Below are positions 1-8,197 of a stretch of DNA of 64,000 bases, in pieces (the stretch's first letter is position 1; every line of letters starts with the position of its first letter). The stretch lies in NCBI RefSeq assembly GCF_003721435.2, contig NZ_CP054585.1, positions 1,736,001 to 1,800,000 on the forward strand. Direction: 5' to 3'. This DNA comes from Halorubrum sp. CBA1229 (GTDB lineage: Archaea > Halobacteriota > Halobacteria > Halobacteriales > Haloferacaceae). The notes beneath the pieces are model-generated. The model was not told the DNA's origin. It saw only the letters and a program-made list of their open reading frames with translations, and ran no database searches. The translations under genes were made by a program, and so were the position numbers.

Positions 1-2
1 CC

Positions 3-31
3 ATTATGCGGTGTACGGACCGACGCATAAT
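3..31. promoter_or_regulatory. Inverted repeat ATTATGCG-N13-CGCATAAT
   Basis: Two perfect 8-bp arms separated by 13 bp sit in an AT-rich patch at the window edge. The spacing suits a dimeric regulator site or the promoter of a gene lying to the left, outside the window. No gene begins beside it inside the window, so its target is unknown. Confidence 0.3.
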
Positions 32-98
32 AGGGCTGTTCGTGTCTCTCGGTTCCGGCGTCCGGGCGTCCGGGGGCCCAGTCTCGCCGCTCGCGCCC

Positions 99-644
99 TC
101 AGCGGTGCAGCAGCTCGTACCACAGCACGGCGGTCACGGCCCGGCCGTCGCGGAGCCCCTCGTCGACGACCGCTTCGAGCAGGTCGTCGTACGGGACCGT
201 CTCGACCGCGATCGACTCGTTGTGGTCGAGGTCGCGCTCGGCCGTGGGCGTACAGCCCGTCGCGAGGAAGTGGTGGTGGACCGAGTCCGCCACCCCGTTC
301 GTCGGCTCCACCGTCGTCAGGCGCTCGAAGGAGTCGGCCTCGTACCCCGTCTCCTCGGCGAGCTCGCGGGCGGCGGCCCGCTCGAGGTCGTCGGCGTCCC
401 CCGGCTCGACCGTTCCGGCGGGGAGCCCGCGGTTGACCCGCCCGACCGCCTGCCGCCACTCGTCGATGACGACGACGTCGCCGTCGGGCGTCAGCGGGAG
501 CACCACGACCGCCGGCGGCTCGTCGACGTAGTGGAACCCGTCGGTGTCGCCGTCCGGGAAGCGCACCTCGTCCCGGCGCACGTCGAAGCCGGGGCAGCGG
601 TAGTCGATGTCGGTGTCGAGCGTCTCCCACGACAGATCGTCCAT
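99..644 (-). CDS. NUDIX hydrolase, ADP-ribose pyrophosphatase-like
   Basis: The 181-residue protein carries a Nudix signature around residues 95-120, ending in RELAEETGY, which supplies the metal-binding glutamates. Before it stands PAGTVEPG, the form seen in ADP-sugar pyrophosphatases. The box has about two extra residues (DADD) compared with the classical spacing, so exact substrate is uncertain. The likely reaction is Mg-dependent hydrolysis of a nucleoside diphosphate linked to another group, with ADP-ribose the first guess. The ATG at 644 is chosen because the upstream in-frame extension is arginine-rich and unlike a haloarchaeal N-terminus. Confidence 0.85.
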   Translation of the reverse strand: MDDLSWETLDTDIDYRCPGFDVRRDEVRFPDGDTDGFHYVDEPPAVVVLPLTPDGDVVVIDEWRQAVGRVNRGLPAGTVEPGDADDLERAAARELAEETGYEADSFERLTTVEPTNGVADSVHHHFLATGCTPTAERDLDHNESIAVETVPYDDLLEAVVDEGLRDGRAVTAVLWYELLHR

Positions 645-694
645 GCCTCGGCGTCGGCGCTCGGGCACCTAAATCCCCCCACTCCACGGGGGCG

Positions 695-1150
695 TCACTC
701 GGTGGGAGGGTCCCGACGCCGGGCCCGAATCACCTCGACCGCTCGGACCGCGATCGCGCCGGCGACCCAGGCGAGCGTCCCCAGCGAGAGGGCCTCGACG
801 CCGACGAAAGCGAGTCCGTCGGGTCCGAGGAACGCGGCGACGCGCTCGCCGAGGGGCCGACCGGACAGGCCCAGCAGGTAGTGGTCGGCGTTGTACCCGA
901 GCAGCGCGCCGTAGACGGTCGCCCACGCGAGGGCCAGTCCGGCCCGTCGGTAGGCGAGGACCGCGGCCGCGAGGACGCCGACGATCGCGGCCTCGCCCGC
1001 GAGGAACACGACGCCGCCGGCGATCTTGAAGATCCCCAGCGCGTAGGCGGCGAAGACGCCCAGAAAGAGCAGCGGCGGGACGAGGAGCCGGTGTCGTCGG
1101 GGCGAGCCGTTCGGGTTCGAGCCGAGGAGGACGCGGCGAGCGAGGGACAT
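695..1150 (-). CDS. Small membrane protein of unknown function
   Basis: A 151-residue protein with an N-terminal basic stretch followed by four likely membrane segments (about residues 22-42, 46-66, 70-88 and 112-136). Charged residues cluster at both ends. No family is recognised. It lies between the NUDIX gene and dinB, all on the same strand, with 50-bp gaps, so shared transcription is possible but not shown. The start at 1150 gives a normal short basic N-terminus; the open frame upstream overlaps dinB and is a shadow. Confidence 0.7.
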   Translation of the reverse strand: MSLARRVLLGSNPNGSPRRHRLLVPPLLFLGVFAAYALGIFKIAGGVVFLAGEAAIVGVLAAAVLAYRRAGLALAWATVYGALLGYNADHYLLGLSGRPLGERVAAFLGPDGLAFVGVEALSLGTLAWVAGAIAVRAVEVIRARRRDPPTE

Positions 1151-1200
1151 GTGTCCGGATCGCCGCGATCGCGTGATAAATCCACGCGCCGCCCTGACGC

Positions 1201-2679
1201 TCACTCCCAGTCGCCGAGCGACGCCTGCCCGTCGTCGCGTTCCGTCGCTCGCCGGGCCTCGCCCTCCTCCGCGTCGGCCTCGGCCGACTCCGCCGCGGCC
1301 GGCTCCCCGCCCACCCAGTCGGTGAGCTTCCCGCCGTCGCCGTCGGTGGCGGCCGACCGGGCGTCGGACGCGCCGTCGCGCTGGCTTACGCCGTCGCTCC
1401 TCCCGCCACCGGTCCCCCCTCCGTCCCCCGGCTCGAACCCCCCGAGGGTCGCCTGGTCGCTCTCGGCGAAGTCGAGGTTGGAGACGCGCACGCCGAGCTT
1501 GCGGACCCGGTCCCCGGCGAACTCCGCGAGGAGGTCGAACGCGACCGACTCCACGAGGTCGGGGTCGTCGACCGGTCCGGGGAGGCTCCGCGCTCGGGTG
1601 TTGACGTCGTAGGGGGGCTCGACCGCCTTGATCCCGATGGTCCGGTAGAGGCACCCCCGCTCGCGGGCCCGCCGCGCCACGTCGGCCGCCAGCGCCGCCA
1701 CCGTCTCGCGCTTCGTCTCCTCGTCGGCCGTCGGCGACAGCGACGACTCCCGCGAGAGGCTCTTCGGGAGCCCGGTCGGGGTGACCTCCCGGTCGTCGTC
1801 GCCGCGGGCGCGCCGGTGGAGCTCGGGGCCGCGCTCGCCCAGCTCGTCGGCGAGCCGGTCGGGGTCGGCCGCGGCGAGGTCGGCGGCGGTCTCGATCCCC
1901 ATCTCGGCGAGCGACCGCTCCGTCACGGGACCGACGCCGTGGATCTCGGCGGTCGGCAGCGGGGCGAGGAACGACTCGACCGAGCCGGGCGGGACGACCA
2001 CGAGCCCGTCCGGCTTGTCGGCGTCGCTGGCGACCTTCGCGGTCGACATGTTCGGCGCCACGCCGACGCTCGCGGGCACCCCGGCCTCGCGCTCGATGCG
2101 CTCCTTGACGTGCCGCGCGTACCCCTCCGCGAGGGTCCGCGCCTCGGCGGGGCCGGCCGCGGCGCTCGGCGGGGGGCCGCCGCCCTCGCTCTCCCCCGCC
2201 GCAGCGCTCCCCCCGGCGACATCCCACGCGGTCCGGTCGGTGACGTCGAGGTACGCCTCGTCGACGCTCACCTCGCGGAGCGTGTCGGCGCAGTCCCGGA
2301 GGACGGTCTTCACGTCGCCCGCGACTTCCTTATAAAAGTCGAGGTCGACGGGGAGGTACCGGCCGCTCTCCTCGGGGTCCGGTGCGTCCGGGTCGTCGGG
2401 GTCGGCGTCGGCCCGGCGGGGGAGCAGGTCGAGCGCCTCGGAGATGGGCATCGCGCTCTCGACGCCGAACGCGCGGGCCTCGTAGCTCGCGGTCGCGACG
2501 GCGCCGATCGCCTTTCCCTCCTCGTACCCCATGCCGACGACCACGGGCTCGCCCGCGAGCTCGGGGCGGCGGAGCCGCTCGCAGGAGGCGTAAAAGCAGT
2601 CCATGTCGACGTGGAAGACGACGCGGTCGCTCCCGTCCGCCTCGTCGGTCGCCGTCCCGGGGAGCGTGCCGCCGGCCAT
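1201..2679 (-). CDS. dinB: DNA polymerase IV (Y-family, translesion)
   Basis: A 492-residue DinB/Dbh-type polymerase that copies past damaged bases. The palm starts with VDMDCFYASCE (metal-binding D25 and D27), followed by YEARAFGV in the fingers, SVDEAYLDVT with the second catalytic acidic pair, and an HhH stretch (IHGVGPVTERSLAEMGI). The family is usually 350-420 residues. The excess is a Gly/Ser/Pro-rich insert near residues 155-180 and a low-complexity acidic tail of about 90 residues, which ends in QASLGDWE. That ending looks like an archaeal PIP box that would tether the enzyme to the PCNA clamp. A TATA-like CTTAAG 28 nt upstream supports the ATG at 2679 as leaderless. Confidence 0.95.
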   Translation of the reverse strand: MAGGTLPGTATDEADGSDRVVFHVDMDCFYASCERLRRPELAGEPVVVGMGYEEGKAIGAVATASYEARAFGVESAMPISEALDLLPRRADADPDDPDAPDPEESGRYLPVDLDFYKEVAGDVKTVLRDCADTLREVSVDEAYLDVTDRTAWDVAGGSAAAGESEGGGPPPSAAAGPAEARTLAEGYARHVKERIEREAGVPASVGVAPNMSTAKVASDADKPDGLVVVPPGSVESFLAPLPTAEIHGVGPVTERSLAEMGIETAADLAAADPDRLADELGERGPELHRRARGDDDREVTPTGLPKSLSRESSLSPTADEETKRETVAALAADVARRARERGCLYRTIGIKAVEPPYDVNTRARSLPGPVDDPDLVESVAFDLLAEFAGDRVRKLGVRVSNLDFAESDQATLGGFEPGDGGGTGGGRSDGVSQRDGASDARSAATDGDGGKLTDWVGGEPAAAESAEADAEEGEARRATERDDGQASLGDWE

Positions 2680-2704
2680 CGCCCGGGGCTCCGCGCCGCG
2701 TCGC

Positions 2705-2729
2705 CTTAAGAATCCGCCACGCGTGGCGG
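2705..2729 (-). promoter_or_regulatory. dinB promoter with 16-bp perfect palindrome
   Basis: CTTAAG (2705-2710) is the likely TATA element for dinB. Immediately upstream, at the BRE position, lies the perfect palindrome CCGCCACGCGTGGCGG (2714-2729). Its position would let a bound dimer block or guide TFB. Whether any regulator binds is inference. Confidence 0.45.
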
Positions 2730-2735
2730 TAGTGA

Positions 2736-2789
2736 AGCCGACCGCGGAGAGCGGAGCCGACCGCGGAGAGTGAAGCCGATCGGGGAGCG
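2736..2789. repeat. Three tandem 19-bp units in the dinB/kinase intergenic region
   Basis: The 16-mer AGCCGACCGCGGAGAG occurs at 2736-2751 and 2755-2770, and a diverged third unit starts at 2774, all at a 19-bp period. The array lies between the divergent promoters of dinB and the kinase gene. It may be slippage-generated or a multi-site binding array; nothing in the sequence decides. Confidence 0.6.
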
Positions 2790-2882
2790 CGATCGCGCCG
2801 GTGCCCGCGTGCCAACGATACGTTTCTCACACCTGATACCAGAGGCGGTATTCGTTTATGAGGCGGGCGCGTAGCGCGCCCC

Positions 2883-4673
2883 ATGCCCGAACGGATCGAC
2901 GTGTTGCACGTCGACGACGACCCCTCCGTGCTGGACCTGACGGAGGCGTACCTCGAACGCGAACTGGCGGACGTCGCGGTGACGAGCGTCACGGCGGCGT
3001 CGGACGCGCTCGACGAGGTCGACGGCGGGCGGTTCGACTGCATCGTCAGCGACTACGACATGCCCGAGATGGACGGGCTGGCGTTCTTCGAGCGGCTCCG
3101 GGAGACCGACCGCTCGATCCCCTTCGTGCTGTACACCGGGAAGGGGAGCGAGGAGATCGCGAGCCGGGCGCTCAACGCGGGCGTCACCGGCTACTTCCAG
3201 AAGGGCGGTCCCGAGCAGCTCCGGCGGCTCGCGAACCGCGTCCGTCAGGCGGTCGAGGAGCACCGGACCCGGGAGATCGCGAACCGCTACTCGACGGTCA
3301 TCGACGCGCTCGGCTACCCCGTCTACGTCGTCGACGAGACCGGAACGTTCGAGTTCGTCAACGAGCCGTTCGCGGAGCTGACCGGCTACGACCGCGAGGA
3401 GATCGTCGGGAGCGAGCCGGGCCTCATCAAGGACGACGCGGCGGTCGCGGAGGCGGAGGACCGGCTCGGAACGGTCCTCTCCGGCTCCGGGCCGGACGTC
3501 CAGCGGTTCCGCGTCGACATCGTCCCCAAGGAGGGCGATCCGATCCCCTGCCGTGACCACATGGCGGTGCTCCCGTACGAGGGGGAGCGCTTCGAGGGGA
3601 GCGTCGGCATCCTGCGCGACGTCTCGGACGAGGTGGAGCGGCGCGAGGAGCTGGAGACGAAGACGCGCGCGCTCGACGAGGCGCCCGTCGGCATCACCAT
3701 CACCGATCCCGACCGACCGGACAACCCGATGGTGTTCGTCAACGACCGGTTCGTCGAGATGACCGGCTACGACCGCGAGGAGTCGATCGGCGTCAACTGC
3801 CGGTTCCTGCAGGGCCCCGACACCGACGAGGAGCCCGTTTCGCGGATGCGAGAGGCCATCGACGCGGAGGAGGCGACGAGCGTCGAGCTGCTGAACTACC
3901 GGAAGGACGGGACCGAGTTCTGGAACCGCGTCAGCGTCGCGCCGATCCGCGACGCGGACGGGCGGGTCTCCGAGTGGGTCGGCTTCCAGGAGGACATCAC
4001 GGCGTTCAAGGAGCGCGAGGCGGCGCTCGAACGCCAGAACGAGCGCCTCGACGCCTTCGCGAGCATCGTCTCGCACGACCTCCGGAACCCGCTCAACGTC
4101 GCGCAGGGCCGCGTCGATCTGGCGCGGCAGGCGGCGGACGACGACGAGCACCTCGACGCCGCCGCCGACGCGCTCGACCGCATCGAGTCCATCGTCGAGC
4201 ACACGCTCACGCTCGCCCGCGAGGGGGAGACCGTCGGCGACCCCGAACCGGTGTCCATCGCGGCCGTCGCCGCGGACAGCTGGGCGACGGTCGACACCGG
4301 GGCCGGCGAGCTCGCGGTCGAGACGGACCGGGACGTGTCGGCCGACCCCGACCGGCTCCGGAACCTCTTCGAGAACCTCGTCCGCAACGCGGTCGAACAC
4401 GGCGGCTCGGACGTGACGATCCGCGTCGGCGACCTCCCCGACGGCTTCTACGTCGCCGACGACGGCCCGGGGATCCCGGAGGAGGTCGCGGACGAGCTCT
4501 TCGAGCCCGGACAGACCGGCACCGAGGGCAACACCGGCTTCGGACTGGCGATCGTTCAGGAGATCGCCAACGCGCACGGCTGGACGGTCTCGGCGACCGC
4601 GTCGGACGAGGGCGGCGCCCGCTTCGAGATCCGCGGGGTCGAGCGCCCGGACCCGTCGATGACCAAGCCGTAA
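2883..4673 (+). CDS. Receiver-PAS-LOV histidine kinase, putative blue-light sensor
   Basis: A 596-residue soluble signalling protein. Residues 1-118 are a response-regulator receiver (acidic D11-D13, phospho-acceptor D57, T85, K107). Residues about 135-250 are a PAS domain. Residues about 262-375 match a LOV domain: GVNCRFLQG places the photoactive Cys at 306, NYRKDGTEFWN gives the two flavin-contacting Asn, and Q369 lies in the last strand. The HisKA domain has its phospho-His at H398 (SHDLRNP), and the ATPase domain has N-box NAVEH, DDGPGIPEE and GFGLAI. No membrane segment is present. TATA-like GTTTATGAG about 27 nt upstream supports the ATG. The output partner is not encoded nearby. Flavin binding is inferred from the motif alone. 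Confidence 0.93.
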   Translation: MPERIDVLHVDDDPSVLDLTEAYLERELADVAVTSVTAASDALDEVDGGRFDCIVSDYDMPEMDGLAFFERLRETDRSIPFVLYTGKGSEEIASRALNAGVTGYFQKGGPEQLRRLANRVRQAVEEHRTREIANRYSTVIDALGYPVYVVDETGTFEFVNEPFAELTGYDREEIVGSEPGLIKDDAAVAEAEDRLGTVLSGSGPDVQRFRVDIVPKEGDPIPCRDHMAVLPYEGERFEGSVGILRDVSDEVERREELETKTRALDEAPVGITITDPDRPDNPMVFVNDRFVEMTGYDREESIGVNCRFLQGPDTDEEPVSRMREAIDAEEATSVELLNYRKDGTEFWNRVSVAPIRDADGRVSEWVGFQEDITAFKEREAALERQNERLDAFASIVSHDLRNPLNVAQGRVDLARQAADDDEHLDAAADALDRIESIVEHTLTLAREGETVGDPEPVSIAAVAADSWATVDTGAGELAVETDRDVSADPDRLRNLFENLVRNAVEHGGSDVTIRVGDLPDGFYVADDGPGIPEEVADELFEPGQTGTEGNTGFGLAIVQEIANAHGWTVSATASDEGGARFEIRGVERPDPSMTKP

Positions 4674-4774
4674 GGGCGCCGGCGCTCCGCGTCGGGTCCG
4701 CGCTCCGCGCCCGGAACCGGATCGACTCCCGCCGTCCGCAAACGCCTTTGTAATCCCGGCCGAAGCGTGGGGAA

Positions 4775-6091
4775 ATGGGGGCGCTCTCCGGCATCGCCGA
4801 CACCGACCGGCGGGTCATCGTGCTCGCGCTCGCCCGGATGGTCGGGGCGGCCGGCAACTCCTTCCTCATCGTCGTGCTGCCGCTGTACGTCGCGAGCGAC
4901 GCGATCGACCTCAGCTCGCTCCTCGGGACCGAGGTCGGGGTGGGCGCCGCGTCGGTCACGGTGACCGAGCCGCTGCTCATCGGGCTCGTGCTCTCGCTTT
5001 TCGGCTTCCTCAACAGCCTCTCGCAGCCGGTGACCGGGCGGCTCTCGGACCGGATGGGCGTCCGGCGCCCCTTCGTGCTGACCGGGATCCTCCTTTTGGG
5101 CACCGCCAGCGCGCTCTACACGGTCGCGAGCGTCTACTGGCAGCTCGTCGTCCTGCGGGCGATACAGGGGGTCGGCGCGTCGCTGATCATCCCCGCGACG
5201 GTCGCGCTGGTCAACGAGTACGCGTCGGCCGACGCCGACCGCGGGGGCAACTTCGGCGTGTACAACACGTTCCGGCTGATCGGCTTCGGCTTCGGGCCGG
5301 TGCTGGCCGGCGCCGTCGTCGAGGCGGGCCCCTACGACCTCTCGCCGGTCGGGCTCCCCGTCGTCGACGGGTTCGACGCCGCGTTCGTCGCCGCCTGCGC
5401 CGGGGCGTACCTCAGCTTCGCCCTCGTCTTCCTCCTCGTCCGCGACGCCGCCGAGTCCAGCGAGGCGAGCGAGGACCTCTCGATCCGGGTCCGGGGCCAG
5501 GGCGACCACCTGCTCGACCCCATCTTCGCGCTCGGGCTGGCGACGGTCGCGATGGGCCTCTGTATCGCGCTGTTCGCGACGCTCCAGAACCAGGTGAACG
5601 TCCGGCTCGACCAGCCCCCGGTGTGGTTCGGACTCCAGTTCGCCGCCGTCACGATCGCGAACGTGCTCCTGCAGGTGCCCGTCGGGCAGGCCAGCGACCG
5701 GATCGGGCGCCGCCCGTTCCTGCTCGCCGGGTTCGTCCTCCTCGTCCCGACCACGCTGCTACAGGGGATCGTCACCGGCTCGGTCGCCATGACGCTCGTC
5801 CGGCTGGCGCAGGGCGTCGCCGTCGCGTTCGTCTTCGCGCCGTCGCTCGCGCTCGCCGGCGACCTCGCGCGGGAGGGCGAGTCCGGGACGACCCTCTCCG
5901 TCCTCACGATGGGGTTCGGCTTCGGCGTCGCGCTCGGCCCCCTCGCGTCCGGCTGGCTCGTCGGCTTCGGCTTCCTCGTCCCGTTCGTCGTCGGCGCGGC
6001 GCTGGCGGTCGTCGCGCTCGTCGGCGTCGTGACGCAGGTCGAGGAGACGCTCGGCGCGAGCGACGACGCCGGGGCGGTCGCGGCGGACTGA
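4775..6091 (+). CDS. MFS transporter
   Basis: A 438-residue protein with about 12 hydrophobic segments. It carries the major facilitator signature loop twice: GRLSDRMGVRRP after the second segment and GQASDRIGRRPF in the second half. This marks a proton-coupled transporter or drug-efflux type protein of the cytoplasmic membrane. The substrate cannot be told from sequence. The gene stands alone, with a TATA-like element about 28 nt before the ATG. Confidence 0.9.
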   Translation: MGALSGIADTDRRVIVLALARMVGAAGNSFLIVVLPLYVASDAIDLSSLLGTEVGVGAASVTVTEPLLIGLVLSLFGFLNSLSQPVTGRLSDRMGVRRPFVLTGILLLGTASALYTVASVYWQLVVLRAIQGVGASLIIPATVALVNEYASADADRGGNFGVYNTFRLIGFGFGPVLAGAVVEAGPYDLSPVGLPVVDGFDAAFVAACAGAYLSFALVFLLVRDAAESSEASEDLSIRVRGQGDHLLDPIFALGLATVAMGLCIALFATLQNQVNVRLDQPPVWFGLQFAAVTIANVLLQVPVGQASDRIGRRPFLLAGFVLLVPTTLLQGIVTGSVAMTLVRLAQGVAVAFVFAPSLALAGDLAREGESGTTLSVLTMGFGFGVALGPLASGWLVGFGFLVPFVVGAALAVVALVGVVTQVEETLGASDDAGAVAAD

Positions 6092-6135
6092 GGGCCACCG
6101 AACGCCGCTATTTATAAGGCTCATACTTCGACTGC

Positions 6136-6320
6136 GGGTAAACTACCCTACCCTACTTCGCTCACCCCATACGGGGTTCGCTCGTTGAGGGTAGGGCTTT
6201 GATGTGGACTCCCAGCAATCAGTCGCCAGCAATAGGCTGGTGACTCTTGCCGTTCAACGTCCCACCATTTACACGCACGTCTACTGGTGCGTCTCCGCTC
6301 CCCGACTTGGGCGAGGAACG
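6136..6320 (-). ncRNA. omega-RNA (right-end hairpin) of the TnpB element
   Basis: Downstream of the tnpB stop codon, and overlapping its 3' end, is a strong nested hairpin. The outer stem is CCCTACCCT (6146-6154) with AGGGTAGGG (6188-6196). The inner stem is ACCCC (6164-6168) with GGGGT (6173-6177). A further small palindrome, GGGTA-AAC-TACCC, lies at 6136-6148, where the element would end. In IS1341/IS605 elements the right end is transcribed as the guide scaffold (omega-RNA or sense-overlapping transcript), with the guide taken from DNA beyond the end. The boundaries given are estimates. Confidence 0.6.
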
Positions 6321-7463
6321 GAGTCTGTGTGTCCGCTTTCGGGCATACCGTACCCCGATATTCTTCGCCGCGTTGTAATCCGCGTTGACCTCATAGCCGC
6401 ATTTCTGGCACTCGAAGTGTTCTCCGTGGCGGTTCACTTCGTGCGTGAACCCACAATCCGTCCGAGAACAGCGCTGGGACGTATGGTTCGGCTCGACTTG
6501 CTCCACGGACACGCCCTGCTCTGGTGCCTTGTAGGAGACGTACTCGTACAGGCGTCGGAACGCCCAAATGTGGTGCCATTTCGCCTGCGGGAGCCGCTCA
6601 CGGATGTCGGTTAACTCCTCGAACGCGATTACGTCGCAGTCGTGTTCGACGGCTTCCGAAACGATCTTATTGGCAACCGTGTGGATGTACTGCTTCCGCC
6701 ACGCTTCTTCGCGCTTTCCGAGGCGAAGCAGGGCGTTGTGCGCGGCTTGCGTCCCGCGCTGTTGCATCTCACCACGTCGCTTCTCGAATTCACGGCACCA
6801 GTGATCGTATTCGTCGCCCTGCCAGAACGTGCCGGTCGAAGCTACTGCGAGGCTGTTGACGCCGAGGTCGATACCAAGAACTGTTTGGTGCTCGGTATCT
6901 TCCGAAACCTCGGATTCGTCGGTATCGTACTTCCGCGTCGTGATGTGGAGATAGAACTCGTCAGTCGCCTTGTCGTATTGCAGTGTGCTCGCACGGAACT
7001 CGTAGTCCTCCGAGAGAACGTACTGTTCGTAGGGAGTCGGGCTATCCGCCGGAAGTTCAAAGTCGCACTCGACGCGCCCGTTGACGGTCGAGAGAGACAC
7101 ACGGTCGCGGTAGAACGTCGCGCTTCGCTTGTCGTAGACCATGCTCCACGACGTGAACTCCGGCTGGCTCACCCGCTTGCCCTGTTTCCACCGTTCGACG
7201 CACCCGTTCGTCGCTTGGACGGCACGTCGGATGGCCTCTTGAACGAGGTTCGCAGTAAGATCAGTTTCCTCTCGCAGTTGTTCGTAGAGCGCGTCCCGTG
7301 CGGTCGAGTTCGCCGTAACGCAGTTGGCGTAGGAGTTGTCGTCCCAACAGAATTCAGCGGCACGATTCGCACAGTGAAGGAACTGTCGCGCGGATTCGTG
7401 GAGGTCGTCGTACCGCTCATCGGGAACAACAAGTTTGACCGGCGCAGTTCGACGCACCTCCAT
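6219..7463 (-). CDS. tnpB: RNA-guided endonuclease TnpB
   Basis: A 414-residue TnpB. The split RuvC nuclease residues are all present: D199 in GIDLGVNSLAV, E282 in AFEELTD and D362 in NADYNAAKN. A zinc ribbon uses C332, C337, C352 and C355. The N-terminal half carries the wedge/REC region. Family members cut DNA next to a short TAM at sites matched by the omega-RNA guide. Length and catalytic residues look intact, so the protein may be active. Base composition is lower in GC than its neighbours, which fits a mobile gene. No TnpA is nearby. Confidence 0.93.
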   Translation of the reverse strand: MEVRRTAPVKLVVPDERYDDLHESARQFLHCANRAAEFCWDDNSYANCVTANSTARDALYEQLREETDLTANLVQEAIRRAVQATNGCVERWKQGKRVSQPEFTSWSMVYDKRSATFYRDRVSLSTVNGRVECDFELPADSPTPYEQYVLSEDYEFRASTLQYDKATDEFYLHITTRKYDTDESEVSEDTEHQTVLGIDLGVNSLAVASTGTFWQGDEYDHWCREFEKRRGEMQQRGTQAAHNALLRLGKREEAWRKQYIHTVANKIVSEAVEHDCDVIAFEELTDIRERLPQAKWHHIWAFRRLYEYVSYKAPEQGVSVEQVEPNHTSQRCSRTDCGFTHEVNRHGEHFECQKCGYEVNADYNAAKNIGVRYARKRTHRLRSSPKSGSGDAPVDVRVNGGTLNGKSHQPIAGD

Positions 7464-7611
7464 GTTTCAGATTACTATCTAACGGTACTTACCTGTTGGG
7501 GAGTCAGGTAGCTACCGTCGTGCGGTTGCGTCGTCCGTTGTCGGTTTCCTCTCCGACCTACTCGCTCGCTGCTCTCGCTCCTTGAGGTCGGAGGCTCCAC
7601 CTCGATTTATG

Positions 7612-7760
7612 CTGAAGCGCGCAGCGAGCGTGCGCGGCCCTCGTGGCTGGGGCTTTGAAAACGTTCACCGCCGGTCTCTCAGCAACCACTTATAAACGAG
7701 CGGCTGGGGCGTTGGAGGCGTTCAGAGCCGATCGAACGAGGCTTGCTTATAAATGATCAG
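7612..7760 (+). repeat. Copy D: 3' fragment of the interspersed stem repeat
   Basis: The 370 bp between tnpB and the next gene hold no credible gene. CTGAAGCGCGCAGCGAGCGTGCG (7612-7634) is identical to a segment of the full copy at 55 kb, and is followed by the family hallmark GGCTGGGGCTTTG and a TTCACCG. A second diverged unit (GGCTGGGGCGTTGGAGG, about 7701-7717) follows. TATA-like boxes stand at 7688-7696 and 7747-7753. The left arm of the stem is absent, perhaps lost when the TnpB element arrived. Confidence 0.65.
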
Positions 7761-7833
7761 CAGAGAGCACGGTGAGCATCACCGGCGTAGCAGTCACTCG
7801 CTTATAAGTTTATGACTCGCAAACCTCGTCCAC

Positions 7834-8112
7834 GTGCCGAACGACCGGGTCCACTGCGTCGATTGCCGGGAGCCGATCCCGAGCGACGCCCGGGTCTGCC
7901 CCCACTGCGAGGCGGTCCAGCCGTCGCCGCTCGTGGACGTCGCGGTGGTCGTCGCCGGCGTCTTCGCGTTCGCCTTCGGGCTGCTCCTCGCGATGCTGAC
8001 GGTCGGGACGAGCCGCCTGCTCGGCTTCCTGCTGCTCGTCGTCGGCTTCGGCCTCGCGGTCGGCGGCTACACCCGCCATGTCGACCGGCAGGCCGGGCGG
8101 CAGGCGCGGTGA
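7834..8112 (+). CDS. Zinc-ribbon membrane protein, unknown function
   Basis: A 92-residue protein with an N-terminal zinc ribbon (CVDC near residue 8, CPHC near residue 22). Two membrane segments follow (about residues 33-53 and 59-77), then a basic tail. The GTG at 7834 is chosen because a CTTATAAGTTTA box lies 25-33 nt upstream, which fits a leaderless transcript. Such ribbon-plus-TM proteins are common in haloarchaea and have no assigned role. Confidence 0.75.
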   Translation: MPNDRVHCVDCREPIPSDARVCPHCEAVQPSPLVDVAVVVAGVFAFAFGLLLAMLTVGTSRLLGFLLLVVGFGLAVGGYTRHVDRQAGRQAR

Positions 8113-8197
8113 CCGCGAGAGAGACGCAACTCCGCCGTCCCCACCGCCGCCGATCGGTCCGTCGCCTTTTAACCGTCGCCGGCGACAAAGCGGACGT

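Larger units (their letters stand above)
6136..7500 (-). mobile_element. IS1341-type (TnpB-only) IS200/IS605-family element
   Basis: One complete tnpB gene plus a right-end hairpin, without a tnpA transposase in the flanks. Such solitary elements move only if a Y1 transposase is supplied in trans, while TnpB can act as a guided nuclease that preserves the element. The left end is not precisely visible. It probably lies between the tnpB start and about 7530, where the sequence changes into a repeat fragment. Confidence 0.6.

Noticed and set aside
6092-7833. TnpA (Y1 transposase) partner for the TnpB element
   Set aside because: No open frame with the HUH and Tyr motifs exists on either side; the element is TnpB-only.
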